Shown: piece by piece, positions 38,014 to 47,310 of the stretch
Position numbering within the stretch: position 1 is the first letter of the stretch
Layout of the letters: every line of letters starts with the position of its first letter
From: Parachlamydia sp. AcF125
GTDB lineage: Bacteria; Chlamydiota; Chlamydiia; Chlamydiales; Parachlamydiaceae
Length of the DNA stretch: 64,000 bases
Reading direction: 5' to 3'
Assembly: GCF_018342475.1 (NCBI RefSeq)
Contig: NZ_JAEMUD010000003.1
Location: forward strand, 372,001 to 436,000
Position numbers and translations under genes: made by a program
The notes under the pieces: model-generated
Databases searched by the model: none
The model's input: only the letters and a program-made list of their open reading frames with translations
Told to the model about the DNA's origin: nothing

Positions 38014-39296
38014 GCAAATACCTCAATGTTAGCTCCCAATTGGTTAAAATCGCGCGCGAAGGTGGGAAATGTTTTAGAAATACATTCTGTGGGAGCTAAA
38101 GAAGTTTCCCCTATCGCCCCCAGGCCTGCAACTATTAATGACATAGCCATCCGGTGATCATGGTAAGAATGTAGCTTTGCTCCCCTTAAAAAAGATTTCC
38201 TGGCAATCAAGCCATCTTCCGTCTCTGAAATGTCCGCTCCCATTTTTTGCAATTCAGCTGCGATTCCTGCAAGGCGGTTGCACTCTTTTTGTCGCGCAAT
38301 GGCGGCATTATAAATCCGCGTTTCCCCCTCTGCAAAGCATGCTACAACAGCTAAAATAGTAATGGAATCGATAAAGTTATTAATATCTACAGAAATACCC
38401 GAAAGGTTTCCCCCTTTTTTAACATAGAGCGTATTTTGCACTGCATCAAAGTGAAGTTTTGCTCCCATTTTTTGAAACACCACGAAAAGCTCTTTATCCC
38501 CTTGAGGATCATTCATATCGATGTTTTTTATACAGAGCTCCGATCCTGTAATCAAAGCTGCAGCAACCGGAAATGCGGCAGAACTTAAGTCGCCGGGCAC
38601 GGTGTAGACAAAACCTTCATAGCAAGTGTTGCCAAAAAGGCGATAACGCTCAAAATCGCAATTTTCATAGGGAATACCCAGGCGATCCAACCAATGAAGA
38701 GTCAAACTAATCCACGGTTTTTCTCCTGCATTTTTGACAAGCAATTCAATAGGCCCTTCCGCAAAAGCTGAGGCAATTAACAAAGCTGATATGGGTTGAG
38801 AATCTTCTCCTGACACCATGGCTTTTCCTGCTTTAATTGGCCCTTGAACAATGATGGGAGCGTACCCATCCCCCCGCATAGAAAAGGTGGTCGCTCCTAA
38901 TTGAGAAAGGCCATTTAAAAGAGGCTGCATAGGCCTTTGATGTCGGATAGAATAATCTCCCGTCACCACAATTGGATGGGGGGCTAAGGCCCCAATTGCT
39001 GAGCAAAAACGCAAGACAATTCCGGAATTGCCCGCATGGATCACATCTTCCGCATACCTAATTTTTCCAGCTGTTCCGTGTATGACGAGATAAGTGGGAA
39101 AAACTTCAATTTTAGCTCCTAAGAGCTGACACGCGCCGATCATCGCTTGCGTATCGGGAGAAGGTAGGTAGTGGTAAACGATACTTTTCCCCTTAGCAAG
39201 AGCCCCAAAAAGGATCGCTCGCAAAGTATGAGACTTTGAAGGAGGGATTTGGATTTCTCCAGCCAAAGAGCTTTTCTTAATCACATATTGTCCCAT
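38010..39296 (-). CDS. aroA: 3-phosphoshikimate 1-carboxyvinyltransferase (EPSP synthase)
   Basis: A 428-residue enzyme of the two-lobed EPSP synthase fold. PPSKSHTLRAILFGALAKG near residues 18-36 holds the substrate Lys/Ser/Arg contacts. HAGNSGIVLRFCSAIGAL near 87-104 replaces the common GNAGTxxR loop with GNSGIVLR, and SYHDHRMAMSLIVAG near 384-398 is the conserved C-terminal motif. It joins phosphoenolpyruvate to shikimate-3-phosphate. It is the first gene of the operon and shares an ATGA overlap with aroK. The GNSG loop is a natural variation in the phosphoenolpyruvate/glyphosate-binding region. Confidence 0.94.
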   Translation of the reverse strand: MGQYVIKKSSLAGEIQIPPSKSHTLRAILFGALAKGKSIVYHYLPSPDTQAMIGACQLLGAKIEVFPTYLVIHGTAGKIRYAEDVIHAGNSGIVLRFCSAIGALAPHPIVVTGDYSIRHQRPMQPLLNGLSQLGATTFSMRGDGYAPIIVQGPIKAGKAMVSGEDSQPISALLIASAFAEGPIELLVKNAGEKPWISLTLHWLDRLGIPYENCDFERYRLFGNTCYEGFVYTVPGDLSSAAFPVAAALITGSELCIKNIDMNDPQGDKELFVVFQKMGAKLHFDAVQNTLYVKKGGNLSGISVDINNFIDSITILAVVACFAEGETRIYNAAIARQKECNRLAGIAAELQKMGADISETEDGLIARKSFLRGAKLHSYHDHRMAMSLIVAGLGAIGETSLAPTECISKTFPTFARDFNQLGANIEVFA

Positions 39297-39430
39297 TTTT
39301 GGCTCCTCTGAATCTTTTGCTCCTATTTTCCTTCGTCATCCAAATTAAACCAAGCTTCTTTTGAACAACTGGAGATTTTGATCCTTATTTGATAGAATTG
39401 TTTACTAAAAAATGAGGACGGGAGGGGGAT

Positions 39431-40099
39431 ATGAAAATCCAAGCTGTTTTTTGGGATTACGACAACACAATTCTTGAAACTGCCGAAGCGCACTGGAATA
39501 AACATTTTACTATTTTAAGGCGACATGCTATTCACTTGCCCGAAAAGTATCGCCAGCGTGTTTACGAAAACAATGGCATCCAAAATTGGGAATGGATGAA
39601 AGCGGAATTAGGATTGAATCTCTCCCAAGAAGCTTATCTGCAAGAGGTTGACGCTGAATTTCACAGCCTTACGAATCAATTAAGCATGCGCCCAGGCGTC
39701 TTGCAACTCATCGAATCGATTCAAAAGTTAAAAATCCCCCAAGCCATTATTACCAATGCCCGTCGCAATTCTGCCGAGCCTGTATTAAAGGCTCGAGGAA
39801 TCGCAGCTTTCATGCAGTTTATCGTATGCAAAGAAGATTATGCAAGCCGAAAACCAGAGCCAGATCCCTACTTAATGGGATTAAAAAAAATGGCTGAAGC
39901 CCTCAATCAACCCATTCTATCAAAACATTGTCTCGCCATAGAAGACGATCCCAAAGGGGTGGAATCTGCACATAAAGCGGGCCTGATTGTGGTGCATCGC
40001 AAGCTGTATGAGAATGAGATAGATTGCCCCTATGCAGATTTTTCTTGTTATGATAGAGAAGATTTTTTAAAAACTATGCAAAAGATCCTTAAGTTCTAA
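39431..40099 (+). CDS. HAD-family hydrolase (phosphoglycolate-phosphatase-like)
   Basis: A 222-residue HAD phosphatase. Motif I is VFWDYDNTILETA near residues 6-18 (DxDNT instead of the usual DxDGT). Motif II is QAIITNARRNS near 99-109, the motif III lysine is in RKPEPDPYLMGL, and motif IV is AIEDDPKGVESAHKAG near 170-185. The helical cap sits between motifs I and II, as in beta-phosphoglucomutase and phosphoglycolate phosphatases. Cytoplasmic; the substrate is not identifiable. GGAGGGGG just before the ATG supports the start. It is transcribed away from aroA, and its end overlaps the convergent thioesterase gene by 11 bases. Confidence 0.87.
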   Translation: MKIQAVFWDYDNTILETAEAHWNKHFTILRRHAIHLPEKYRQRVYENNGIQNWEWMKAELGLNLSQEAYLQEVDAEFHSLTNQLSMRPGVLQLIESIQKLKIPQAIITNARRNSAEPVLKARGIAAFMQFIVCKEDYASRKPEPDPYLMGLKKMAEALNQPILSKHCLAIEDDPKGVESAHKAGLIVVHRKLYENEIDCPYADFSCYDREDFLKTMQKILKF

Positions 40100-40529
40100 T
40101 CGCTGCAAATGTAGCAGAGTAGCCCACGCATAATTTCTTATGTTGGGATATTTTAGCAGCCAACTCAATCCTCGCTTTGCCCCTCATTTTTAGAGTCTTT
40201 GTAAATTTTTCCCACTCTTCTTGGGCGGGGAATTCACATTCAACCCTAAAATCCTCATTCACAGGGGCATGATAAGACACAGTACTCTTGGTAATCACAA
40301 TTTCTACACGTTCATTCAATAAATGGAGATAGAGTAAACTCCAACATGCTAGAGTCGCTACGGCGTGTAGGCTACCTCCAAAAATCGTTTTTTGATGATT
40401 GATATTATTTGCCAAAGGGGCAAACAAGACAACTTTTTGCATCGTAGCCTCTTCTACTTTTATTCCCATGGCAAGGCTAAGGGGAATATTTTCGTGAAGG
40501 TAGGCTTCTACCTGTTTTTCCATATTCAT
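40089..40529 (-). CDS. YiiD C-terminal-type hot-dog thioesterase
   Basis: A 146-residue single-domain protein. The pattern AYLHENIPLSLAMGIKV, FAPLANNINHQKTIFGGSLHAV and FGGSLHAVATLACWSLLYL matches the YiiD_C putative thioesterase family (hot-dog fold). The conserved NHQKTIFGGSLHA corresponds to the predicted catalytic loop. It probably hydrolyses a thioester, perhaps acyl-CoA or acyl-ACP, but the substrate is unknown. The E. coli protein YiiD has an additional acetyltransferase domain that is absent here. Overlaps the end of the HAD gene by 11 bases, convergently. Confidence 0.8.
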   Translation of the reverse strand: MNMEKQVEAYLHENIPLSLAMGIKVEEATMQKVVLFAPLANNINHQKTIFGGSLHAVATLACWSLLYLHLLNERVEIVITKSTVSYHAPVNEDFRVECEFPAQEEWEKFTKTLKMRGKARIELAAKISQHKKLCVGYSATFAAIRT

Positions 40530-40685
40530 TTCTTTTTTAAATAAGCGAACTTAATTAAGTAAACCTGTCCATCCAAAAAATATTTGACTTACTTAAAAAA
40601 CATTCATATAAAGGATAATGAATCATAAAGAGGTTCTCTTTTAACTTTAACAAAAAAAGAAAGAGTTTTTGCAAAGGAGACTTAT

Positions 40686-41132
40686 ATGACAACCAAAAAC
40701 AATTCTACTACCTGGGTAATCGTGGCAGATAAATGCCAAGCAAAAGTTTTTCACGTGGTGAAATTCCCTAAACTTGAGGAAATCGGATATATTGAACATC
40801 CAGAAAGCCGAGCTCGTAATCAGGATTTAGTCTCTACAGAGCCTGGGCGCAATTTTCAAAGAGGAGGAGTTACAAGGCATTCTTACCAGCAAGAAACTGA
40901 ACCCAAACATTTAGAAGCTATTAAATTTGCTTCAGAAATCGCTAGATATCTATCTGTAGCCAAGCAAAAAGAGAAATTTCACCGCCTTTATGTGTTTGCT
41001 GAACCTTCGTTTTTGGGACTGCTCCGCCAACATATTGACCCTGAAATCCGAAAAATGATTGTCTCCGATTCCTCCATCAATCTCATAAATTCTACTATCG
41101 AGGCAATTGAAACACATCTCCTGGAAATTTGA
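40686..41132 (+). CDS. host-attachment-family protein
   Basis: A 148-residue protein matching the Host_attach family (protein required for attachment to host cells). The N-terminal WVIVADKCQAKVFHV is the typical first strand, and the family's HLEAIKFASEIARYL and RLYVFAEPSFLGLLRQHI segments follow. The fold resembles domain 3 of translation release factor eRF1. The family name comes from attachment work in a plant-associated bacterium, and the biochemical role is unknown. No signal peptide. A single gene with an AAGGAGA site before its ATG. Confidence 0.8.
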   Translation: MTTKNNSTTWVIVADKCQAKVFHVVKFPKLEEIGYIEHPESRARNQDLVSTEPGRNFQRGGVTRHSYQQETEPKHLEAIKFASEIARYLSVAKQKEKFHRLYVFAEPSFLGLLRQHIDPEIRKMIVSDSSINLINSTIEAIETHLLEI

Positions 41133-41371
41133 GAATCTAAAAATGGGCCAAAAATCCGGCGTAAAATGTTAAGGCAAGGGCTGTCCACTCACTTAGAGGA
41201 ATTAGAGGTACCCCCCTCTATTCCATTCATTGTGTCATCCATTTGATAGCAAAGTTCTCTTTACATTCAAAACCCTTTTCCGTTTAAGCATGGCAAAATT
41301 TAACTAAACCCAAACTGCATTAAATTTTTAGGACTCATGACTCCAAGACAGGATTTTTGCAACTTTTTAGC

Positions 41372-42619
41372 TTAGATTTCTTTTTGCCCCAGCTTAAAGC
41401 AGTATCTCACAAAAAAAATACCAGCCGTTATGAGTAAGACTCCTCCTCCTACTTGCATTGAAATATAAGGATATTTTCCCACAAATGAACCCGAAAAAAG
41501 TGGACTAATAATAAGAGCGGCTGCATTCACCGCGCTTAAAATACCTAAAGCCTCTCCCTGGCCGTCAGAAGATGCGGTCTGGGAAATTAAGGTTGTGGAA
41601 GAAGGCGTTACAAACGCCACAAAAAAGCAAATTAAAAACAAAAGGGGCCAAATTAAAGAAGCCAGTGAAACGAAAGGCATCATTAAAATGGCAAAGGCCG
41701 CCATTAAATTTCCCCAAAAGAAAAGTTTTTCGGTAGCTAAACGCTTCACAAATGGTCGAATGAATAGGCCAGTGCTTAAAGCATAGAAACACCCCGCTGC
41801 AGCATAGAAAAAACCCAACATGGGAGGAGTAAATTGCAATTGGGAAATCAAATAGACTGGGGTAAATTCAAAAAAATAGGACCACCCAAAATTATGCAAA
41901 AAAGAGCAGAAGAGAACCGTTCTAATGCCTTTAAAATACAAAGCTTTTCTTAAGCTACTAAAACCTTTATTCCACTTAAACTGCGGAGGAGAGATCGCAG
42001 AATGTGTTTCCTTGAATAAAAAGTAAACCCCTATAAGATTTGCCCCCATTAGCAGGAATGCAAAAAGGAAAGGCAGACTATATCCAAAATTAGATAATAT
42101 TCCTCCAAAAAATGGCCCAAGGGTAAATCCGACACCTAAGGCCATGCTGTATAAACCAAAATGAGTGGCTTTTTCTTCCTTGCTGCTTAGATCGGCAAGG
42201 GCTGCTTGAACAATCGACATATTTCCCGCCGCGCATCCAATAATTACTCGAGAAATGCATAAGAGCCAAATATTGCTCGCTGTCACTCCCCAAAGGGCAC
42301 AAAGATAGCCCACTAAGGCAACTCCTATGCTTATTAACAAGGGTTTTTTACGTCCCATGCCGTCAGAGATCGCCCCCCATAAAGGAGAGCTAAAAAATTG
42401 TGCCAAAGGCATCAAAGCAATCAGAATACCTAAATACAGCCCCCTTAAATCCTGGCTCATTTCTTGTGGTAAAAGAGCGAGTGCTTGATCAAAAAGCATT
42501 GCCGCAAATAAGGGATAAACCAGCCCTACACCCATATAATCGACAAAAGCAATAAATAAGGTGGTGTAAAGCGTATTTTTTTTAAAATTTACAAATAAAG
42601 TTGGTTGAGAAGAAGACAT
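41372..42619 (-). CDS. MFS transporter, TetA-like drug/proton antiporter family
   Basis: A 415-residue protein with 12 hydrophobic segments. The MFS motif A is clear between segments 2 and 3: GAISDGMGRKKPLLISIG (GxxxDxxGRKxxL). SRVIIGCAAGNMSIVQAALAD corresponds to the region of segments 4-5, and FGLYSMALGVGFTLGPFFGG to the antiporter motif. The overall pattern resembles the TetA/multidrug DHA1 family. It may export drugs or metabolites, but many chlamydial homologues are uncharacterised. The start follows a clear gap, and the gene stands alone. Confidence 0.85.
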   Translation of the reverse strand: MSSSQPTLFVNFKKNTLYTTLFIAFVDYMGVGLVYPLFAAMLFDQALALLPQEMSQDLRGLYLGILIALMPLAQFFSSPLWGAISDGMGRKKPLLISIGVALVGYLCALWGVTASNIWLLCISRVIIGCAAGNMSIVQAALADLSSKEEKATHFGLYSMALGVGFTLGPFFGGILSNFGYSLPFLFAFLLMGANLIGVYFLFKETHSAISPPQFKWNKGFSSLRKALYFKGIRTVLFCSFLHNFGWSYFFEFTPVYLISQLQFTPPMLGFFYAAAGCFYALSTGLFIRPFVKRLATEKLFFWGNLMAAFAILMMPFVSLASLIWPLLFLICFFVAFVTPSSTTLISQTASSDGQGEALGILSAVNAAALIISPLFSGSFVGKYPYISMQVGGGVLLITAGIFFVRYCFKLGQKEI

Positions 42620-42785
42620 GCAAAACTCCGTTAAAATTTAAAATGGCAAAATAACGAAGGCGCCGGGAGAGAATTAAAACGAATAATAGATTTTGAGGAG
42701 GGTCTAATAGGAAACAGGCTGGAAGGCAGAGGAGGGCCAAAAGAAAAATTCAGATTAGAAAAAAATCAATTGAATGCAAGGCTGT

Positions 42786-43334
42786 TTATTTAAAATGGAG
42801 ACGTTTTTTTTTCCTTGCCAGAGAAATATGGAAATCTTGGCCGAGCAGCTTGGAGCTGGCCCCATATTTCTCTCTTAATTTTTCCAATTCAGGAGATTCC
42901 ACTTGTAAAACAGCATAGCTGGTATTTCTAGAAGATTGTAAGATAATAATTTTTTTTAGCTTAAAATGAAAGATTTGCCCAATTTCTTCTGGATAAACAT
43001 GCTCATCTGCATAAAAGACACTGATATGGGCACCTGGAGAATCACTCCTACGGAAATAAGGGGGCATTCTAAACCCTTTCTCTTTGAGACCTAGCTTAGG
43101 AAAAAGGGTTCGAATATAAGCATCGTCGACTTTAAGGTAAACAAAACCATCCGATTTTGCTGCCAATCTCCCTTCCAAAGGCAAATGTTTATTGGCATAA
43201 TCTACCGCAGCTTGCCAAGCAGGATTTTCCTGAATGATAGGATGTTTCTTGGACAAGTTTTCTCTTGAACATCCAACAAAAAAGTGAATCGCTAGAGTGA
43301 ATCCTACAAAGGTAAGAATTTTAAAATGGTTCAT
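42786..43334 (-). CDS. 2H-phosphoesterase-like lipoprotein
   Basis: A 182-residue protein. The signal peptide ends in the lipobox FVGC (Cys22), so it is a predicted lipoprotein of the cell envelope. Two H-x-S motifs embedded in hydrophobic strands, AHISVFY (His103, Ser105) and FHISLAR (His169, Ser171), are 66 residues apart, the arrangement of 2H phosphoesterases of the LigT type. Those enzymes cleave cyclic phosphodiesters or 2'-5' bonds. A secreted or envelope version suggests action on extracellular or host nucleotides, but this is inferred. Its start overlaps the end of a short-chain dehydrogenase relic (43321-43489). Confidence 0.65.
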   Translation of the reverse strand: MNHFKILTFVGFTLAIHFFVGCSRENLSKKHPIIQENPAWQAAVDYANKHLPLEGRLAAKSDGFVYLKVDDAYIRTLFPKLGLKEKGFRMPPYFRRSDSPGAHISVFYADEHVYPEEIGQIFHFKLKKIIILQSSRNTSYAVLQVESPELEKLREKYGASSKLLGQDFHISLARKKKRLHFK

Positions 43335-43489
43335 GAGATTCCAAAGTAATATGATTCAATAAACAGCCTTCGCTAATCAAAATTTCTTCCCCTATAATCC
43401 GCGGAACATTCTCCTCCGCCAAAAATACGGCTGTGGAAGCAATATAGCTTGGCAGCCCAATTCTTTCAAGTACCGCTCGTAATTCTCCC
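43321..43489 (-). pseudogene. short-chain dehydrogenase relic (C-terminal end)
   Basis: The minus strand reads GELRAVLERIGLPSYIASTA, VFLAEENVPRIIGEEILISE and GCLLNHITLESHEPF to a stop at 43321-43323. The pattern ..A..V.FLA.......I.GE...v..G resembles the C-terminus of a short-chain dehydrogenase. A TAG interrupts the frame at about 43490 and nothing convincing lies upstream, so only the last 55 codons survive. Its stop lies inside the first codons of the lipoprotein gene. Confidence 0.4.
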
Positions 43490-43673
43490 TATTTCCAAAA
43501 TCGCTTAGATCGATTGTAGCGATACAGATACTTTAACTGAAAGGAGGATAAATTTTCTGTTTGCACTTTTTGCTTAGAAAAGAGGGATAGGGACCAAATA
43601 CCTTGCTAGGGGATAATCTAAATGAAGGGGGTCACCCCTCTGCTGTAATCCTTGCCACTTTTTAACTTATGCT

Positions 43674-44864
43674 TCATTTTGAATGATTTTCTTGGGGGGC
43701 CTTTATCACAAAAAATGAGACTAGGCCAAGAATAAAGGCTATCGCAGAGCCATACAGATAAACTTCTCTTAGGTCGATTTGAGCAAAGTTTTCTAAGGGG
43801 CCCACCCCAAAAGCTGCCATCCCATATCCAAGCAAATAAAAGGTGATGACCATTCCAGGCACAGAAGACGCAAGCGATTTTAACCTTTCACTCCCAAAGC
43901 TAATAAGTAGAGGAAGAAGGACAGAACAACCAAAACCTGCCAACCCAGACACCGTTATCGCCAAATAAGAGGCTCCTTGGGGTAATAAGGCAAGCGTTAT
44001 AAATGCCAACATCGAAATAAAGGGAAATACTTGAAAGATGACCTCTTGCCGAAAAGCTTTTTTTGTGACCGCAAAAAAAACCCTTCCCAAAGTTGCCATT
44101 CCCCAAAAGGCAGCCAAAGCAAGTGACTGCAAGTCGTGGGAAGCCTGCATATGCTTTTTCATAAAAATAGGAAGCCAATTTCCATTTAACGTTTCTACAA
44201 TCCCATACAAAAAGGCAAAAGTAGCAAAAATCCAAAAACGAGGGGAAATGCCATTCGCCATATAGTTTTTTTTCTTAAAATCTTCCTTTTCACCAGGTAG
44301 CTTTAAATGAAGGCTAAAAACAAATAAGGCCCCAAAACATACAGCTAGCAGTAAAGGCAAACCCCACCAACACCCTATTGAAATAGAGAAAGCACTAAAA
44401 AGAGGACCCACAGCCGTTCCAGCACCTGAAAGTGCATTTAGCATGAGAAGCATAAAATCAACCCGAGACGGATTTAGCAAAGCTGCCGTGGCATTAAGTG
44501 TGGGGGCCACCAATCCATATCCTATCCCCACCGCCCCTGTGGCAAATAACAACAGGGCATAACTTAACAAAGGGCAGTGCATAGCAAAAGGACTTGCTGC
44601 CAGTAAAATCATCGAAAGCATCGTTAACAACAACCCGCCTAAAAAAACAGCTTTGAAACCAAATTTGCCGCATATAAGGGGATTTATAGCAGAGAACACA
44701 ATCGACAATAGCGCCTCTGGGATAAATAAGCTGCCATAGGCAGTTGTGGAAAGGTTAAATTCATAAGGGTCGGTAAAAATAGGGCTTATAGCAGGAAACG
44801 TAATCACTGCTAACCCTTGAATCAGACCCGCAAAATAAATAGCAAAAGTTTCTTTGCGCACCAT
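43674..44864 (-). CDS. MFS transporter, sugar/organic-solute-like
   Basis: A 396-residue protein with 12 hydrophobic segments. It has INPLICGKFGFKAVFLGG between segments 2 and 3, a relaxed motif A, and GAVGIGYGLVAPTLNATAALL near residue 111. The family resembles FucP-like or general solute-transport MFS members rather than drug antiporters. The substrate is unknown. It is separated by more than 300 bases from the neighbouring lipoprotein gene and appears to be its own unit. Confidence 0.8.
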   Translation of the reverse strand: MVRKETFAIYFAGLIQGLAVITFPAISPIFTDPYEFNLSTTAYGSLFIPEALLSIVFSAINPLICGKFGFKAVFLGGLLLTMLSMILLAASPFAMHCPLLSYALLLFATGAVGIGYGLVAPTLNATAALLNPSRVDFMLLMLNALSGAGTAVGPLFSAFSISIGCWWGLPLLLAVCFGALFVFSLHLKLPGEKEDFKKKNYMANGISPRFWIFATFAFLYGIVETLNGNWLPIFMKKHMQASHDLQSLALAAFWGMATLGRVFFAVTKKAFRQEVIFQVFPFISMLAFITLALLPQGASYLAITVSGLAGFGCSVLLPLLISFGSERLKSLASSVPGMVITFYLLGYGMAAFGVGPLENFAQIDLREVYLYGSAIAFILGLVSFFVIKAPQENHSK

Positions 44865-45413
44865 GAGGCCCTTCCATTATGAACGAGGAGATTTTTATTC
44901 CTCCATTGGCAAACGTCTAGCTGCATAATTGGAAAATAGCTTTTTCGAAGAGGTTCACAACAATAACTCTACCAAAAAAGCCTCCCTCTTTAATAGAAGA
45001 ATATCTAAAAAAAGATAAAGCCAGAATTGTTTTTATGCCTAATAAGCTAGATTACATTTTCCTTGCAGGCTAGCAGCGAAAATATAACGAGGAATTGAAA
45101 ACAGAGATGGCTTGCAAAGTCGCTCAGGGTCTTCGAATTTATTACCTTTTCAGTTATTAGTGTGGAGGTAGGCTTAAGATTGCTTAGTGCATAAGAGAAA
45201 CTCTCTTAAATAGTTTAGCCCCATACGCAAAATGGCAACTTGAGACGAGGATGGAATCAAAAATACTTAAAACCTCTTCTATTGCATTCCCTATCCTATC
45301 GACATTGAAGGAGAATCCAGAACTCTTCCATTCACCCCTATTCTATAAGAAAACCAGGAAATGAGCAGGCCTAAACGATGATGCACATAATCGCCCAGCT
45401 GGAAATCATCCAT
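44865..45413. other. gene-poor region
   Basis: No gene, tRNA or repeat recognised. Lies between the start of the MFS gene and the end of the exported protein gene, both on the minus strand. Its left part presumably holds the MFS promoter. Confidence 0.4.
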
Positions 45414-45980
45414 TTATTCAATGCCGGGAGATTTCTTTGATACCCTTGGGTGGATTGGGTAGGCTCTTAAGGCTTCTTCATAGGATTCTTCGAACTGGCT
45501 TTTAGATTTAAAGGAATCATGCGGATCCATCGTTCGATAAATTAAATCTCCCTGAGAAATTCGTGCTATTGAAATTTGGGGATCATGTAACCCCCTACCC
45601 TTCTGATCGTGATTGTAAATGGTTATTTCCACATTTTTCACTGAGAATGGCTTAACCTTAATAAATTTTTGGATCTCTTTATTTTCGTTTATTCCCTTTA
45701 GCAAGGTAGAAGCAGACTCTATTAATATTTTTCGCAACTCCTCTTTCGTAAAAGGATATTTTGTGTCAAAACACAGCCTCACTTCTTGGATATGCCCGCC
45801 AGGCATCGTAGCACCTTGACCACAAGATTTTAGGTTGTATTTTTTTTGGATAATTTCCGCTGTTTTAGCTAGAATGCAGCTCACAAACTTTTCCGCTTCA
45901 TAAGGATGATGTTCCTCTCTAGGAGACATAGTCACCCCCGCAAAAATTAATAGTAGCACACACAAAAGGACTATTTTCAT
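45414..45980 (-). CDS. exported protein of unknown function
   Basis: A 188-residue protein with a short signal peptide (residues 1-18, KIVLLCVLLLIFAGVTMS). The mature part is mixed alpha/beta with two cysteines (SCILAK near residue 35, KSCGQG near 53) that could form a disulfide, and a conserved-looking tail IYRTMDPHDSFKSKSQFEE. Not recognised. The cluster EEHHPYEAEKF just after the signal could bind metal, but this is speculative. The neighbour upstream is a possible small ORF (45998-46180). Probably real, because it has a signal peptide and a full-length open frame. Confidence 0.6.
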   Translation of the reverse strand: MKIVLLCVLLLIFAGVTMSPREEHHPYEAEKFVSCILAKTAEIIQKKYNLKSCGQGATMPGGHIQEVRLCFDTKYPFTKEELRKILIESASTLLKGINENKEIQKFIKVKPFSVKNVEITIYNHDQKGRGLHDPQISIARISQGDLIYRTMDPHDSFKSKSQFEESYEEALRAYPIHPRVSKKSPGIE

Positions 45981-45997
45981 AAACTCTGTCCGTTACT

Positions 45998-46180
45998 TTA
46001 AAGGTAGTAAATAATATGTTTTTGCAATTTTTCTCGAAAAGTTGGGCTCCTAAACTCCTGTTTAAAGAAAGGAGGATCTAGCTGTAAATCAAGCTCAATA
46101 ATTGTCCTTTGTTTCTCTTTTGGCGCAATCAGTTCTTGCTTCCATTGGCAAGCACATAGCTTACAAAACTCGCAGACCAT
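45998..46180 (-). CDS. possible small Cys-rich protein
   Basis: A 60-residue ORF starting MVCEFCKLCACQW, with four cysteines in the first eleven residues, followed by charged sequence ending in KHIIYYL. It lies 17 bases upstream of the exported-protein gene on the same strand and could be cotranscribed. The ribosome site is weak and no family was recognised, so it may be chance or a relic. Confidence 0.3.
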   Translation of the reverse strand: MVCEFCKLCACQWKQELIAPKEKQRTIIELDLQLDPPFFKQEFRSPTFREKLQKHIIYYL

Positions 46181-47310
46181 CCTTGATTCATCGCATGGTT
46201 TTTAAGCCTTATCAATTATATCCCGAATGCCCTTTTTCTTTTTCCTTTTTTTTGCTCTTTCAATTTTAGCTACCATTAAATGCTAAAACTTTTTTATGGT
46301 TAATCTTTTTACCCTCTTTCCATAGGGACACTGCGGTAGCCAATTTTTTTCCGCGAGCAAGAAAGCATGCTTTTTTGGGTGGCGAGATTCCCTCTTTTTG
46401 GCTAACGCGTCTTTAAAGGCGACTATGCCAAGTGCATACTCAGCAGCTAGCTTCTTACTTTACGACTTTCTTCTCCAAGAAGTCAGGTGATTTTCTTCGG
46501 GGAATTTGGATTTTTTCATGTTCGCGCGCTTTTGCTTAAGGTTAAATTTTTACACGAACGTCTATTTTTATTTGGATAAAATTATGGGGAGCAGGCCAAA
46601 AGCTTGCCTAATTTGATTTCTTTTGTGTCAGACTCAGAGCCATGAAGGTTCTTAGATGGCGTTTTACAAACTCCTGCTCGTGGTAAATTCTTATGCAGCT
46701 TGTGAGAGTGGGGGTAGCCACTCCAGCAAGTCTTTAGGATATAGCCAGCCATCCAAAAGCTTTAGGAGCCAGATTTTATAGCGTGAAGCCCCTTTCTCAG
46801 TCGGATCATCGTTAAATAGGCGTATCGCCAATCATTTTTGGATCTTTTAAAAGGCAAATGGAGAAGAGCCTTTATGGGCAAATACCCAGGTGAAGGGATT
46901 TATTTTTGATTAAAAACATTAAATGACTTACTTCAGGGTATTCTCGATTAGTAATGCCATACTCCCCTTTGGCTTGGTATCCCAGAGATTCCTGGGCTTT
47001 TATTGCTGTATCACTTTTGACACAAGAAGCCTATCAATAATAGGCTTAGCGCTTAACCCGCGTACACAGGGTGGGCCCTATGATAAATTGTGATAGAATT
47101 GCCTTTCAAGGCCTGCTTAATACGCTCTATCTCTGAATCAAATCTTTCAGGCCGGCGCAGGTCGTAGTTGCCCCCCCTACCTTTTTCTTCATACAGCAGC
47201 TAAAATGCGCCCTGCCTGGAGGATCAGCGTTTAACTTAGCAAAAGGCTTTAGGTCTTCTTTACATTAAGGAAGTTAAATTAACCGTTTTGCTTTAATAAT
47301 TATGGCATAA
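46181..47310. other. 1.1-kb gene-poor gap with possible coding debris
   Basis: No intact gene. On the minus strand near 46770-46720 a stretch reads like protein (LLDGWLYPKDLLEWLPP), and near 46510 a frame begins MKKSKFPEE, superficially like the start of an IS3 OrfA; both die quickly. A hairpin AAGCCTAT-loop-ATAGGCTT lies near 47027-47047. Probably eroded genes, not classifiable by eye. Confidence 0.35.

Noticed and set aside
46500-46530. Possible IS3 OrfA start (MKKSKFPEE) on the minus strand
   Set aside because: Similarity ends after nine residues and a stop follows; not enough to call an element.
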